Origin: Cytobacillus solani
GTDB taxonomy: Bacteria > Bacillota > Bacilli > Bacillales > Cytobacillaceae
NCBI RefSeq assembly: GCF_001420595.1
Contig: NZ_LJIX01000006.1
Location: forward strand, 3,333,058-3,397,057
DNA: 64,000 nt
Direction of reading: 5' to 3'
Each line of letters opens with the position of its first letter. Position 1 is the first letter of the stretch. The notes beneath the pieces were generated by a model that was given only the letters and a program-made list of their open reading frames with translations, searched no databases and was not told where the DNA came from. This document shows, in pieces, positions 18,412 to 28,109 of this stretch. Both the position numbers and the translations under genes were made by a program.

Positions 18412-19392
18412 GTACTCAGCTAATTCTCGTGCTGCTTTTTCTACTTTATCTGGGTTAACCATGAAGAATTTCTCCATAGTAGGAGCGTATGGCATTGCAG
18501 GAACATCAGGACCAGCAAGACGCATAATTGGTGCATCCAGATCAAATAGGCAGTTTTCAGCAATGATTGCTGCCACTTCACCCATGATGCTTCCTTCTTT
18601 TGTATCCTCAGTTAATAGTAAAACTTTACCTGTTTTTGAAGCAGCTTCGATGATAGCTTCTTTATCAAGCGGGTAAACCGTTCTTAAATCAAGTACATGT
18701 ACAGAAATACCATCTTTTGCTAACTTTTCAGCAGCTTGAAGTGCAAAATGTACACATAGACCGTAAGTGATGATTGTTAGGTCTTCTCCTTCACGCTTCA
18801 CATCAGCTTTACCAATTGGCAATACATAATCATCATCAGGAACTTCGCCTTTGATTAGACGGTATGCACGCTTGTGTTCGAAGAATAGAACGGGATCTTC
18901 GTCACGAATTGCCGCTTTAAGTAATCCTTTTACATCATATGGAGTAGAAGGCATGACAATTTTTAAACCAGGTTGGTTTGCAAAAACAGCCTCTACAGAT
19001 TGAGAGTGATATAATGCACCGTGAACGCCGCCGCCATATGGTGCACGAATAACCATTGGACAAGTCCAATCATTATTTGAACGGTAACGAACTTTTGCTG
19101 CTTCAGAAATAATTTGGTTTACAGCAGGCATAATGAAATCAGCAAATTGCATTTCTGCGATTGGACGTAATCCGTACATTGCTGCTCCAACACCTACACC
19201 AGCAATTGCAGATTCTGCAAGTGGTGTATCAAGTACACGGTCTTCACCAAATTTATCATATAAACCAGTGGTAGCTTTAAAAACTCCACCCTTTAATCCA
19301 ACATCTTCACCTAAAACAAAAACTTTTGGATCTCTTTCCATTTCTTCGCGGATTGCCATTGTTACCGCGTCAATATATGAAATTACAGCCAT
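18409..19392 (-). CDS. bkdAB: Branched-chain keto acid dehydrogenase E1 beta
   Basis: This 327-residue beta subunit of the thiamine-diphosphate E1 decarboxylase is transketolase-like. Marks are GEDVGLKGGVFKATTGL, DTPLAESAIAGVGVGAAMYG (conserved cofactor-activating Glu region), EMQFADFIMPA, RAPYGGGVHGALYHSQS and the carboxy-terminal domain with LRTVYPLDKEAI. The ATG at 19392 follows an AAGGGGGA site, 15 bases after bkdAA. With bkdAA it oxidatively decarboxylates branched 2-keto acids from Val, Leu and Ile. Confidence 0.95.
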   Translation of the reverse strand: MAVISYIDAVTMAIREEMERDPKVFVLGEDVGLKGGVFKATTGLYDKFGEDRVLDTPLAESAIAGVGVGAAMYGLRPIAEMQFADFIMPAVNQIISEAAKVRYRSNNDWTCPMVIRAPYGGGVHGALYHSQSVEAVFANQPGLKIVMPSTPYDVKGLLKAAIRDEDPVLFFEHKRAYRLIKGEVPDDDYVLPIGKADVKREGEDLTIITYGLCVHFALQAAEKLAKDGISVHVLDLRTVYPLDKEAIIEAASKTGKVLLLTEDTKEGSIMGEVAAIIAENCLFDLDAPIMRLAGPDVPAMPYAPTMEKFFMVNPDKVEKAARELAEY

Positions 19393-19407
19393 GTTTGTTC
19401 CCCCTTA

Positions 19408-20403
19408 CTATTCTGCGTATACGTATTTCAATGCATGTTCTGGATCAGCATATGGAGCATTTTCAGCATAATCTGTTGCATCATTAACGATTGCCATAAT
19501 ACGATCGTTCATTTCTTTTTCTTTTTCATCATTTAAAATGCCATTTTCTTTTAAGTAAGCAGCGAAAGTAATAATAGAATCTTTCGATTTTGCTTCTTCA
19601 ACTTCTTCACGTGAACGATATGGACGATCATCATCATCAGAAGAGTGTGGAGTTAAGCGGTAAGATACCGTTTCAACAAGTGATGGACCTTCACCACGGC
19701 GGCCTCTATCAGCTGCTTCTTTAACTGCTTTATACACTTCAAGTGGATCATTTCCGTCTACAGTAACCCCTGGCATACCGTAACCAATTGCACGATCAGA
19801 AACTTTTTCACATGCTAATTGTTTTTCAATTGGAATTGAGATCGCATACTTATTATTTTCACACATGAAAATAACAGGAAGCTTGTGAACTCCAGCAAAG
19901 TTTGCACCTTCATGGAAGTCTCCTTGGTTAGAAGAACCTTCACCAAATGTTACAAAAGTTACTAAGTCTTTTCCTTCCATTTTTCCAGCTAAAGCAATAC
20001 CAACTGCGTGTGGAACTTGCGTAGTAACTGGAGAAGAACCTGTTACGATGCGATTTTTCTTTTGACCAAAGTGTCCTGGCATTTGACGGCCGCCTGAGTT
20101 TGGATCTTCTGCTTTTGCGAATGCTGAAAGCATTAAGTCTCTTGCAGTCATACCAAAAGTTAATACAACACCCATGTCACGGTAGTATGGAAGAACATAA
20201 TCCTTCTCTTTATCAAGTGCATATGCTGCACCAATTTGAGCTGCCTCTTGACCTTGACATGAAATAACAAATGGAATTTTACCAGCGCGGTTTAATAGCC
20301 ACATACGCTCATCAATACGACGTGATAAAAGCATCATTTCATACATTTCTAATACTTTCTCATCGCTTAAACCTAAATCTTTATGACGATTTTTTTTAGC
20401 CAT
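19408..20403 (-). CDS. bkdAA: Branched-chain keto acid dehydrogenase E1 alpha
   Basis: This 331-residue alpha subunit binds thiamine diphosphate and Mg. The cofactor motif starts at GEGSSNQGDFHEG and ends with CENNKYAIS (near residue 178). LTPHSSDDDDRPYR carries the Ser-rich loop typical of E1 alpha proteins. QMPGHFGQKKNRIVTGSSPV is the active-site loop. The ATG at 20403 has a consensus AGGAGG site. It lies between lpdV and bkdAB, the standard Bacillus bkd order. Confidence 0.95.
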   Translation of the reverse strand: MAKKNRHKDLGLSDEKVLEMYEMMLLSRRIDERMWLLNRAGKIPFVISCQGQEAAQIGAAYALDKEKDYVLPYYRDMGVVLTFGMTARDLMLSAFAKAEDPNSGGRQMPGHFGQKKNRIVTGSSPVTTQVPHAVGIALAGKMEGKDLVTFVTFGEGSSNQGDFHEGANFAGVHKLPVIFMCENNKYAISIPIEKQLACEKVSDRAIGYGMPGVTVDGNDPLEVYKAVKEAADRGRRGEGPSLVETVSYRLTPHSSDDDDRPYRSREEVEEAKSKDSIITFAAYLKENGILNDEKEKEMNDRIMAIVNDATDYAENAPYADPEHALKYVYAE

Positions 20404-20460
20404 TTTGTAACCTCCTAAATAAATATGTACTAGAGAGCTATCTTTTAGCTCTCTATATTT

Positions 20461-21879
20461 TTATCCATGAATAGCTTTTCCATCCACAGCTAGAGCTGCT
20501 TCACCAATTGCTTCTGACAATGTTGGGTGCGGATGAATTGTATGCGCAACTTCCCAAGGAGTTGCATCAAGTACTTTAGCAAGTCCAGCTTCAGAAATCA
20601 TGTCTGTTACGTGTGGACCAATCATATGCACGCCAAGAATATCATTTGTTTCTTCATCGGCAACGATTTTCACGAAACCATCAGATTCACCAAATACAAG
20701 TGCTTTTCCGATTCCTTTAAAAGAGAACTTCCCAGTTTTCACTTTAAATCCTTTTTCTTTTGCTTGATCTTCAGTTATCCCAACGCTTGCAGCTTCAGGA
20801 GAACTGTAGATGCATTTAGAAACAAGATCATAGTCGATTGGAGATGGATTTTCACCAGCAATATGTTCAACTGCAACGATTCCTTCATGTGAAGCAACGT
20901 GTGCAAGCTGTAATCCGCCGATTACATCACCAATCGCATAAATATGAGATTCTTTTGTTTGGAAGAATTCATTTGCAACGATATAGCCTTTTTCCACTTG
21001 GATATCTGTATTTTCAAGTCCGATGCCTTCTACGTTCGCTTGACGGCCAACAGATACAAGAATTTTCTCAGCTGTAAATTCTTTTTGTTCGCCTTTAACT
21101 TCTGCAGAAATTGAAACAGTATTCCCTTGTTTTAATGTTTCAGGAAGAACTTTTGCACTTGTTACGATGTTTACACCCTTTTTCTTCATCAAGCGCTGCA
21201 TTTCTTTTGAGATTTCTTTATCTTCTGTTGGGATAATACGATCTGAATATTCGATAACAGTAACTTCTGCTCCGAAATCTGATAGCATTGAAGCCCACTC
21301 AATACCGATAACGCCGCCGCCAACAATAATGATTGACTTTGGAATTTCTTCCATTGCTAAAGCTTCATCAGATGTCATTACATTACCGCCAATCTCAAGC
21401 CCAGGCAAAGTACGTGGACGTGAGCCAGTTGCAACGATGACATTTTTAGGAACTAGCATAGCATTTTCTTCTCCGTTGTTCATTTCAACAGAAATTGTTC
21501 CTGGCATTGGAGAGAAGATTGAAGGACCTAAAATACGTCCCATTCCTTCAAACACGTCAATTTTTCCTTGCTTCATTAAGTGCTGAACACCTTTATGAAG
21601 CTGATCAACGATTTTGCCTTTTCTCTCTTGAACTTTACCAAAGTTCACAGAAACATCACTTGTGATAACACCAAAGTCTTCACTATGCTTTGTTTGTGCA
21701 TATACTTCCGCACTGCGAAGTAATGCTTTACTTGGAATACATCCCTTATGTAAGCATGTACCACCAAGTTTTCCTTTTTCTACTAATGCAGTTTTTAATC
21801 CAAGTTGAGATGCACGGATAGCTGCTACATATCCGCCAGTTCCTCCACCAAGAATGACCAAATCATATTCTTCTGCCAC
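20461..21879 (-). CDS. lpdV: Dihydrolipoyl dehydrogenase (E3) of the bkd complex
   Basis: This 472-residue FAD disulfide oxidoreductase re-oxidises the lipoamide of BkdB with NAD. Motifs in order are the FAD loop GGGTGGYVAAIRA, the redox disulfide GGTCLHKGCIPSKALL (Cys near 43 and 48), the NAD loop VGGGVIGIEWASML, YAIGDVIGG, and the carboxy-terminal His-Glu pair in HPHPTLSEAIGEA. The GTG start at 21879 follows TTAGGAGGAAA. About 290 bases containing a repeat separate it from buk, and a short gap separates it from bkdAA. Confidence 0.95.
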   Translation of the reverse strand: MAEEYDLVILGGGTGGYVAAIRASQLGLKTALVEKGKLGGTCLHKGCIPSKALLRSAEVYAQTKHSEDFGVITSDVSVNFGKVQERKGKIVDQLHKGVQHLMKQGKIDVFEGMGRILGPSIFSPMPGTISVEMNNGEENAMLVPKNVIVATGSRPRTLPGLEIGGNVMTSDEALAMEEIPKSIIIVGGGVIGIEWASMLSDFGAEVTVIEYSDRIIPTEDKEISKEMQRLMKKKGVNIVTSAKVLPETLKQGNTVSISAEVKGEQKEFTAEKILVSVGRQANVEGIGLENTDIQVEKGYIVANEFFQTKESHIYAIGDVIGGLQLAHVASHEGIVAVEHIAGENPSPIDYDLVSKCIYSSPEAASVGITEDQAKEKGFKVKTGKFSFKGIGKALVFGESDGFVKIVADEETNDILGVHMIGPHVTDMISEAGLAKVLDATPWEVAHTIHPHPTLSEAIGEAALAVDGKAIHG

Positions 21880-21897
21880 AATATTTCCTCCTAATCA

Positions 21898-22139
21898 GAA
21901 AAGCGCAAGCGCCTTGCTCACCCTTCAGTCCCACAACACAATTCTCCCACAGAAAAGTATTCTTTACCTTTTGCGGGAGAGTTGTCTTGTGACCTCGAGG
22001 TCAACAAATGCGTGACGTCCTCCCAAAAGCTTCGCTTTTGATCGTGCGATGTGTCGCTGCCGAAGCTTTCCTTATCCTGTCGGATAGTCGACACGAGAAC
22101 GTCCTGTACTGCGGGGGGCTGGCAGCTTGCGCTAGACAG
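21898..22139 (+). repeat. Operon-internal palindromic repeat, copy 3 (buk-lpdV gap)
   Basis: A long, diverged copy begins GAAAAGCGCAAGCGCC and ends GCTAGACAG. It contains one palindrome with arms ACAATTCTCCC and GGGAGAGTTGT, ending GTGACCTCGAGG, and then further hairpins (AAAGCTTCGCTTT). The arm sequences differ wholly from copy 1 while remaining complementary. Open frames crossing it are judged spurious. Confidence 0.75.
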
Positions 22140-22172
22140 TATTTATACTACAAGAAGAGAAGTTCCCTACTA

Positions 22173-23279
22173 TTAAACAGTAGCTTCTACATTCACATTT
22201 CCTGGATATACTTTTTCATTTTCTTCTCCACGAAGGACACGAAGTGCACCTTCAGCAAGAGCTTGTAATTCGTCTTCGCCTGGTTGAACAATTACATCGG
22301 CAATCCAGCTAATACGGTCGCTGATTTCTTTTACGAAGCCCTTACCGTAAGCAAGTCCGCCAGTAATGATGATAGCATCAACTTTTCCATTAAGGACGGC
22401 ACTAGCAGCACCAATCTCTTTAGCAACTTGATAAGCCATTGCTGAATATACCAGCTTCGCTTTTTCATCGCCAGCTTCGATCATTTTTTCTACTTTAACT
22501 GCATCGTTCGTACCTAGGTATCCAACAAGACCACCTTGGCCAACAAGCATTTTCGTAATTTCTTCACGGTAGTATTGACCGGAGAAGCATAATGAAACTA
22601 AATCGCCAATCGGAACAGTTCCAGCACGTTCAGGGCTGAAAGGACCTTCCCCATGCAGTCCGTTATTTACATCGATTACTCTGCCTTTCTTATGAGCACC
22701 AACTGTAATTCCTCCACCCATATGAGTGACAATTAAGTTCATATCTTCGTACTTTTTGCCTAATTCTTTGGCTACTCTGCGAGCAACCGCTTTTTGATTT
22801 AAGGCATGGAAAATACTTACACGTTCAATTTTAGATAAACCAGAAATACGAGCAATTGGATCCATTTCGTCAACAACAACAGGGTCAACGATATAAGAAG
22901 GTATATTTAAAGCTGTTGCAATTTCATATGCAATAATACCGCCCAGATTGGAAGCATGCTGACCAGCAAATCCTTCACGTAAATCTTGAAGCATGGCATC
23001 ATTTACAGAGTACGTTCCGCCTTCAATTGGTCTTAGCAATCCACCGCGACCACAAACAGCGCTTAGTTTAGATATATTAAAGCCTTCTTGATCCAAAGTC
23101 TCAAGAATAGCGTTTTTTCGGAATTCATATTGATCAATAATATTTTCGAATGAGTTAATTACATCTGTATCATGGCGTAATGTTTTTTCTAAAATAGAAA
23201 TATCATTATCGAAAACTCCAATTTTCGTTGAAGTAGAACCAGGGTTGATAACGAGAATTCGATGTCCTTGTTCTTGCAC
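22173..23279 (-). CDS. buk: Butyrate kinase (branched-chain fatty acid kinase)
   Basis: This 368-residue ASKHA-fold kinase makes ATP and a short or branched-chain acid from the acyl phosphate produced by Ptb. Motifs are [15 protein letters not shown] (phosphate 1), [24 protein letters not shown] (phosphate 2) and [13 protein letters not shown] (adenosine). The start is the GTG at 23279, with GGAGG 7 bases upstream; the open frame extends 34 codons further without family similarity. An unusual 146-base spacer with two hairpins separates it from bcd. Confidence 0.93.
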   Translation of the reverse strand: MQEQGHRILVINPGSTSTKIGVFDNDISILEKTLRHDTDVINSFENIIDQYEFRKNAILETLDQEGFNISKLSAVCGRGGLLRPIEGGTYSVNDAMLQDLREGFAGQHASNLGGIIAYEIATALNIPSYIVDPVVVDEMDPIARISGLSKIERVSIFHALNQKAVARRVAKELGKKYEDMNLIVTHMGGGITVGAHKKGRVIDVNNGLHGEGPFSPERAGTVPIGDLVSLCFSGQYYREEITKMLVGQGGLVGYLGTNDAVKVEKMIEAGDEKAKLVYSAMAYQVAKEIGAASAVLNGKVDAIIITGGLAYGKGFVKEISDRISWIADVIVQPGEDELQALAEGALRVLRGEENEKVYPGNVNVEATV

Positions 23280-23308
23280 AGTTAAACCTCCATTTAAAAA
23301 GCAGTCTG

Positions 23309-23394
23309 GCACCTTAAAGACAAGGTGCTGAGATAAATCCGCTCTATTTTTACTAAATGAGTCAAAGACGCTAAATATCAATTTAGCGCTTTGA
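23309..23394 (-). other. Two hairpins in the bcd-buk spacer
   Basis: A 7-bp stem GCACCTT/AAGGTGC lies at 23309-23328, and a larger interrupted stem GTCAAAG + CGCTAAAT with its complement lies at 23361-23394. Neither has a U run on the minus strand, so simple termination is unlikely. They may mark an mRNA processing or stability site. Confidence 0.55.
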
Positions 23395-23425
23395 CCTTAT
23401 CTTTTGTTCTTACATTTACTGTTTA

Positions 23426-24523
23426 TTATTTTTTACGACTTAAAATGTGGTGGCCATTTTGAAGGAATTGGCTGCGAGAATTACGCATTCTTTCAATTCT
23501 TTCTTCAGCCATACGGTCAGCTGCTTTATAAGTTGGAATGCCATCGCGTTTTGAGATTTCGATAACTTTTTCAATCGTATCGTATAAACCTTCAACTTTT
23601 TTCATTGCACGTTCTGCATTGTAGCCATATAATTCGTCAGCAACGTTAATAACGCCACCAGCGTTGATTACATAGTCTGGAGCATAAACGATACCCATTT
23701 CATCAATAATATCGCCATGACGCTCTTCTTTTAATTGGTTGTTAGCTGATCCAGCAATAACTTTACATTTGAATTGTGGAATTGTATCGTCATTCACTGT
23801 TGCGCCAAGTGCACATGGTGCATAGATATCACATTCAACGCCGTAAATTTCATCTGGTTCAACTGCTTTAGCACCAAAGTCGTTAACTGCACGTTGTACA
23901 GCTTCTTTATTAATGTCTGTAACGATTAATTGAGCGCCTTCTTCATGAAGATGTTTACATAGGTGGTACGCTACGTTACCTACACCTTGTACTGCAACTA
24001 CTTTGCCTTCTAAAGAATCAGTGCCAAATGCTGCTTTAGCTGCAGCTTTCATCCCTACGTAAACACCATAAGCTGTTACTGGAGATGGGTTACCTGATGA
24101 TCCGAATGCAGGAGAAATACCTGTTACATAGTCAGTTTCTTCATGGATAAGGTCCATATCAGCAACAGTTGTACCTACATCCTCAGCAGTGATGTAACGG
24201 CCATTTAAGCCTTGAACGTAGCGGCCAAACGCACGGAACATTTCTTCGTTCTTGTCTTTCTTAGGATCACCAATGATAACTGTTTTACCGCCGCCTAGGT
24301 TAAGACCAGCTGCAGCATTTTTGTAAGTCATACCTTTTGCAAGACGTAATGCATCTTCAATTGCAGCATCTTCTGAAGCATATGTCCACATACGCGTACC
24401 ACCAAGTGCTGGTCCTAATGTAGTGTCATGGATTGCGATGATTGCTTTTAAACCTGATGTTTTATCTTGGCAAATTACTACTTGTTCATAATCATACTTT
24501 TCTAGATATTTGAAAATTTCCAT
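23426..24523 (-). CDS. bcd: Leucine dehydrogenase (branched-chain amino acid dehydrogenase)
   Basis: This 365-residue NAD-dependent enzyme deaminates Leu, Ile and Val to the keto acids used by the Bkd complex. The catalytic lysine region is [20 protein letters not shown] (near residue 80). The Rossmann loop is [15 protein letters not shown] (near residue 180). [11 protein letters not shown] is the family carboxy-terminal cofactor contact. The ATG at 24523 follows GGGAGG. It is the second gene of the operon, 35 bases after ptb. Confidence 0.96.
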   Translation of the reverse strand: MEIFKYLEKYDYEQVVICQDKTSGLKAIIAIHDTTLGPALGGTRMWTYASEDAAIEDALRLAKGMTYKNAAAGLNLGGGKTVIIGDPKKDKNEEMFRAFGRYVQGLNGRYITAEDVGTTVADMDLIHEETDYVTGISPAFGSSGNPSPVTAYGVYVGMKAAAKAAFGTDSLEGKVVAVQGVGNVAYHLCKHLHEEGAQLIVTDINKEAVQRAVNDFGAKAVEPDEIYGVECDIYAPCALGATVNDDTIPQFKCKVIAGSANNQLKEERHGDIIDEMGIVYAPDYVINAGGVINVADELYGYNAERAMKKVEGLYDTIEKVIEISKRDGIPTYKAADRMAEERIERMRNSRSQFLQNGHHILSRKK

Positions 24524-24558
24524 GTTAAAATTCCTCCCAATAATTATACGTTTGTTTA

Positions 24559-25464
24559 TTATTTTGAAGCAGAGCAGATCGCTAATGCTAATGAGTATAG
24601 CTTGCTCTCAGCTGAATCAGCTCTAGATGTTAAAACGATCGGTGCTTTTGCCCCAGCAATAACTGCTCCAACTTTTGCTTTTGCAAAGTAAATCAATGAC
24701 TTATAAAGGGCATTTCCCACTTCAATTGTTGGTACTAGCAGAATATCTGCTTGTCCAGCAACATCGCTTTTTATCCCTTTATGTTCAGCAGCAGTTAAGG
24801 ATACTGCATTATCTAAAGCAAGTGGACCATCTACAATACAACCAGTCAATTGACCACGCTTATTCATAGTAGTCAAAGCGGCAGCATCTAAAGTTGCCTG
24901 CATCGCTGGGTTAACTACTTCCACAGCTGCGATAGGTGCAACACGCGGATTGTCAACACCAATGCTTTTTGCGATTCCGACAGCATTTCTTGTGATTTGC
25001 GCCTTTTGCTCTAAATCTGGTGCAATATTCATTGCTGCATCGGTTACAATTGTAAACCGGTCAAAACCGGGTACCTCAAAAACAGCAACGTGTGATAAAA
25101 CACTTCCTGCTCTCAGACCATATTCTTTGTTTAATACAGCCTTTAATATCGTAGCAGTTGGGACATTCCCCTTCATCAATACATTTGCTTCATTCAGTTT
25201 GACAGCTTTAACCGCATGTTCTGCAGATGCAGCTGGTGAATGAGTATGAATGATTTGAAGATTTTCGTTCTTAGCTAAATCGCCATGATGCTCTTCCATT
25301 ATTTGAAGAATTTTTTCTTTATCTCCAAATAATATGAATTTTGCTAAATTCCTTTCGAGCGCGGAAGCGACAGCTTCGATCACTTCATGATCTTCTGCGG
25401 CAGCAACTGCTACAGTTTTTTCTTCGTATTGGGTTGCTCTCTGTATAAGCGAATCCAATTCCAT
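24559..25464 (-). CDS. ptb: Phosphate butyryltransferase
   Basis: This 301-residue acyltransferase swaps CoA for phosphate on branched or straight short acyl-CoAs, giving Buk its substrate. Family segments are [68 protein letters not shown] and [19 protein letters not shown]. The ATG at 25464 follows AAAGGGG. It is the first gene of the operon; a sigma-54 promoter lies about 60-80 bases upstream. Confidence 0.95.
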   Translation of the reverse strand: MELDSLIQRATQYEEKTVAVAAAEDHEVIEAVASALERNLAKFILFGDKEKILQIMEEHHGDLAKNENLQIIHTHSPAASAEHAVKAVKLNEANVLMKGNVPTATILKAVLNKEYGLRAGSVLSHVAVFEVPGFDRFTIVTDAAMNIAPDLEQKAQITRNAVGIAKSIGVDNPRVAPIAAVEVVNPAMQATLDAAALTTMNKRGQLTGCIVDGPLALDNAVSLTAAEHKGIKSDVAGQADILLVPTIEVGNALYKSLIYFAKAKVGAVIAGAKAPIVLTSRADSAESKLYSLALAICSASK

Positions 25465-25525
25465 CGTCTCAACCCCTTTAAAGCACTTATTACAATTTCA
25501 TGTTGCTACACTCATTATTCTAATA

Positions 25526-25542
25526 TGCAAGAAGCGTGCCAA
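25526..25542 (-). promoter_or_regulatory. Sigma-54 (-24/-12) promoter of the bkd operon
   Basis: Read on the minus strand the sequence is TTGGCACGCTTCTTGCA. GG and GC are separated by exactly 10 bases, and the site matches the consensus TGGCACNNNNNTTGCA completely. The predicted start is near 25515, about 50 bases before ptb. The adjacent bkdR encodes the required activator. Confidence 0.92.
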
Positions 25543-25583
25543 AATACAAATGCGGCGAAAACGCTTTTTTACAATAGTTTTAT

Positions 25584-25601
25584 TGTGAAAAAAATTTCAC
25601 A
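25584..25601. promoter_or_regulatory. Candidate BkdR upstream activating site
   Basis: A perfect 7-bp palindrome, TGTGAAA with TTTCACA and a 4-base spacer, is centred about 77 bases upstream of the predicted transcription start. That is the usual position for an enhancer-binding protein. It lies between the promoter and the bkdR stop and has no U run, so it is not a terminator. Confidence 0.5.
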
Positions 25602-25609
25602 CATGAAAA

Positions 25610-27676
25610 TTATTGCATGCTACTATTTGCAATGCCGTATTTTTCTAGCTTATAGTACAAATTCCTTACGGACAACCCGAGGGATTTTGCCGTCATCGTT
25701 TTATTCCCCTCCATTTCCTGGAGGGTCTTTAGGATCATTCTTTCTTCATATTGTTCAACTAACTGTGCCAATGTTTTATCATTTTTTATCGGCATTTCCA
25801 TTTGTACATTCGGTTTATTCGTTTTTTTAATTAATTCAGGAACATGGTGTTCTTCTAGCTGAATTTCATTGTAATTCATAAAAATAATTGCTCTGCCTAG
25901 AATATTTTCCAGCTCCCGAACATTGCCCGGCCAATCATATTCCATCAGCTTTTTCATAGCAAAATCTGATATACTTTCTACATTTCGCCCATATTCTTGA
26001 TTGATTTTTTGAATAAGCCGAGTGCATAGTAAAGGAATATCTTCCTTCCTTTTTCGTAATGAAGGGATATGAATAGGCATCCGATTTAGCCTATAATACA
26101 AGTCTTCCCTAAAAGTTCCGCTAGCAATTCCTTTTTCTAAATTAACATTAGTTGCCGCAATCACTCTTACGTTAATCGGGATGGACTTAGTCCCGCCGAC
26201 ACGGGTGATTTCTTTTTCTTGCAAAACCCTTAATAGTTTAGCCTGTGTATTCGCAGTTAACTCACCAATCTCATCAAGGAAAATACTCCCATTGTTCGCC
26301 TCTTCAAATAGTCCTCTCTTCCCGCCTCTTTTCGCTCCCGAAAACGCTCCCTCTTCATAACCGAACAGTTCGCTTTCTAAAAGTGACTCAGATAAAGCGG
26401 CACAGTTAACACGAATAAATTTATTGTACCTCCGATCACTACCATTATGAATAGCATGGGCAAATAACTCTTTTCCAGTTCCTGATTCCCCTCTCAGCAA
26501 TACGGTTGCAGGGGTTTTGGCACCAAGGCGTGCTTGTTCAATAGCAATGGTCATCTCCTCAGAACGCCCAATGATATCATCAAAGGAATATTTTGCTTCA
26601 AGTGTACGTATTATTTGTCGGGCCCGATGCAATTCTCTATTTAATGATTCAATCTCAGAAACATCATGGATAACCCCAACACTTCCTTTAATGATGCCAT
26701 CCACAATGACAGGTGCTACATTGACAACGACTTCCTTTTTATTGGGACCAACTCTCATTGCCACTCCCCTTACAGCCCTTCTCGTTTGAAGGACCTTCAT
26801 ATGCACACTTTCCCCCTCGGAAATATCAGTCGTTGCGGGTTTTCCAATGATTTCTTCCTCCGAAAGACCAGTAATACGAGAATAAGCGGGATTAATTAAT
26901 AACCCTTTTCCATTTTCATCTACTACTGATATTGCTTCATCACTTGATTGGATAATCGCCTGAAGCATCGTTTGAATTTCCTTTAAATCCGTTATTTCCT
27001 CAGCTAAATTCATGACTTCAGTTATGTCTTTAAAAACGGAAAACGCACCAAGCAATTCATTTTTCTCACCAATCATCGGAATCCTTGTCGTAATAACTTT
27101 TAGTCCGTTATTCAATATAAGTTCCTGATTAGATTCTATTCGCCTAGTCTTCATTACCCGTTTTAATCGAGTATTTGAAATGATTTGATCTATCGGGCGG
27201 CCAATTGCTTCCTTTGCCTTTATCCCTGTCATTTTTTCCGCGCTCCGGTTAAAAAGAATGATTTCTGAATCTTGGTTAATTCCGATCATCCCATCACCAG
27301 TTGTATTAAAAATTAGATCACGCTTATACGTCTCATTTTCGATACTTGAAATAAGTTTTTCTTTTTCTTCTATGAGACCAGCAATTAAAAAGGCGACAGT
27401 TCCCGGTATCAATACAGAATCTTTCTTTTTTGCCTCTCGAAGTTCTAGGAAAACATCCTGCCTCCCTGTTACTTCAACGATGATATCAATATCCTGGTCA
27501 ATAAATTGCCTCCAATCTGTACCTGTTGGAATTCCTACATTCCCTGCTTTTTCTATACCAGGTGCTTCTGGGTTACAATCCACTACCGCAGTAACTTTTA
27601 GCATCTCTGTTTCTCTCATTATCTTTAAGATCGCCGAACCGCCTTTACCCGCTCCAACAATCATGACTGTTTGCAT
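25610..27676 (-). CDS. bkdR: Sigma-54-dependent activator BkdR
   Basis: This 688-residue enhancer-binding protein has, in order, a Rossmann-like domain ([16 protein letters not shown], residues 3-100), two PAS domains (about 125-235 and 240-350), a sigma-54 AAA+ domain and a Fis-type helix-turn-helix. Walker A is [15 protein letters not shown], the sigma-54 contact loop is GAFSGA (a variant of GAFTGA) and Walker B is IFLDEIGEL. The final helix pair is [20 protein letters not shown]. The ATG at 27676 follows AAGGTGG. It is the expected regulator of the downstream sigma-54 operon. PAS sensing of a metabolite is inferred. Confidence 0.95.
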   Translation of the reverse strand: MQTVMIVGAGKGGSAILKIMRETEMLKVTAVVDCNPEAPGIEKAGNVGIPTGTDWRQFIDQDIDIIVEVTGRQDVFLELREAKKKDSVLIPGTVAFLIAGLIEEKEKLISSIENETYKRDLIFNTTGDGMIGINQDSEIILFNRSAEKMTGIKAKEAIGRPIDQIISNTRLKRVMKTRRIESNQELILNNGLKVITTRIPMIGEKNELLGAFSVFKDITEVMNLAEEITDLKEIQTMLQAIIQSSDEAISVVDENGKGLLINPAYSRITGLSEEEIIGKPATTDISEGESVHMKVLQTRRAVRGVAMRVGPNKKEVVVNVAPVIVDGIIKGSVGVIHDVSEIESLNRELHRARQIIRTLEAKYSFDDIIGRSEEMTIAIEQARLGAKTPATVLLRGESGTGKELFAHAIHNGSDRRYNKFIRVNCAALSESLLESELFGYEEGAFSGAKRGGKRGLFEEANNGSIFLDEIGELTANTQAKLLRVLQEKEITRVGGTKSIPINVRVIAATNVNLEKGIASGTFREDLYYRLNRMPIHIPSLRKRKEDIPLLCTRLIQKINQEYGRNVESISDFAMKKLMEYDWPGNVRELENILGRAIIFMNYNEIQLEEHHVPELIKKTNKPNVQMEMPIKNDKTLAQLVEQYEERMILKTLQEMEGNKTMTAKSLGLSVRNLYYKLEKYGIANSSMQ

Positions 27677-27838
27677 GTGTAATACCACCTTTATGCCTTG
27701 AAAATTATTTCACGAATTTTCTATCTATTACGCAATTTTTTTCATATATTCTTATTTTATACATGATTGTTGTGCTTGACAAATTTCTATATAAATTGAA
27801 TACTTTTTTTAGAAGGAAAAAAATGAAGGGATCTACTG

Positions 27839-28072
27839 ATGATAAGAATATTTGCTTTAATCATATTATTAATACCTGGATTTTTAGCAGCTTATGGCAT
27901 TAAATTGATGAGAGATATGGTTTTTGGCATTTTGCAAAGCCCGTTCCCCTATTTATGGATGCAGTTCCTAGCCGGTTTGCTCTTATTTTTACTAGGACTG
28001 GGTTTTGTTGCTGGCTTTATCCTTTACCGTGATCGAAAAAGAAATAAAGTACAAAACCGTTTTAAAAAATAA
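27839..28072 (+). CDS. yqzF: DUF2627 small membrane protein (YqzF)
   Basis: This 77-residue protein has two predicted membrane helices (FALIILLIPGFLAAYGIKLM and FLAGLLLFLLGLGFVAGFIL) and a basic carboxy end (YRDRKRNKVQNRFKK). It resembles the DUF2627 family protein YqzF of B. subtilis, which sits beside bkdR there too. The ATG at 27839 follows AAGGGA at about 7 bases. Its function is unknown. It is transcribed away from bkdR and converges with the glycerophosphodiesterase gene. Confidence 0.8.
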   Translation: MIRIFALIILLIPGFLAAYGIKLMRDMVFGILQSPFPYLWMQFLAGLLLFLLGLGFVAGFILYRDRKRNKVQNRFKK

Positions 28073-28106
28073 AGCAATCGGCGATATGTGCCGATTGCTT
28101 TTTTTC
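28071..28106. terminator. Bidirectional terminator
   Basis: A 12-bp perfect stem AAAGCAATCGGC/GCCGATTGCTTT with a T run lies between the convergent yqzF and glycerophosphodiesterase genes. Confidence 0.9.
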
Positions 28107-28109
28107 ATT

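Noticed and set aside
22008-22268. 86-codon plus-strand frame
   Set aside because: It begins in repeat copy 3 and continues antisense to buk.
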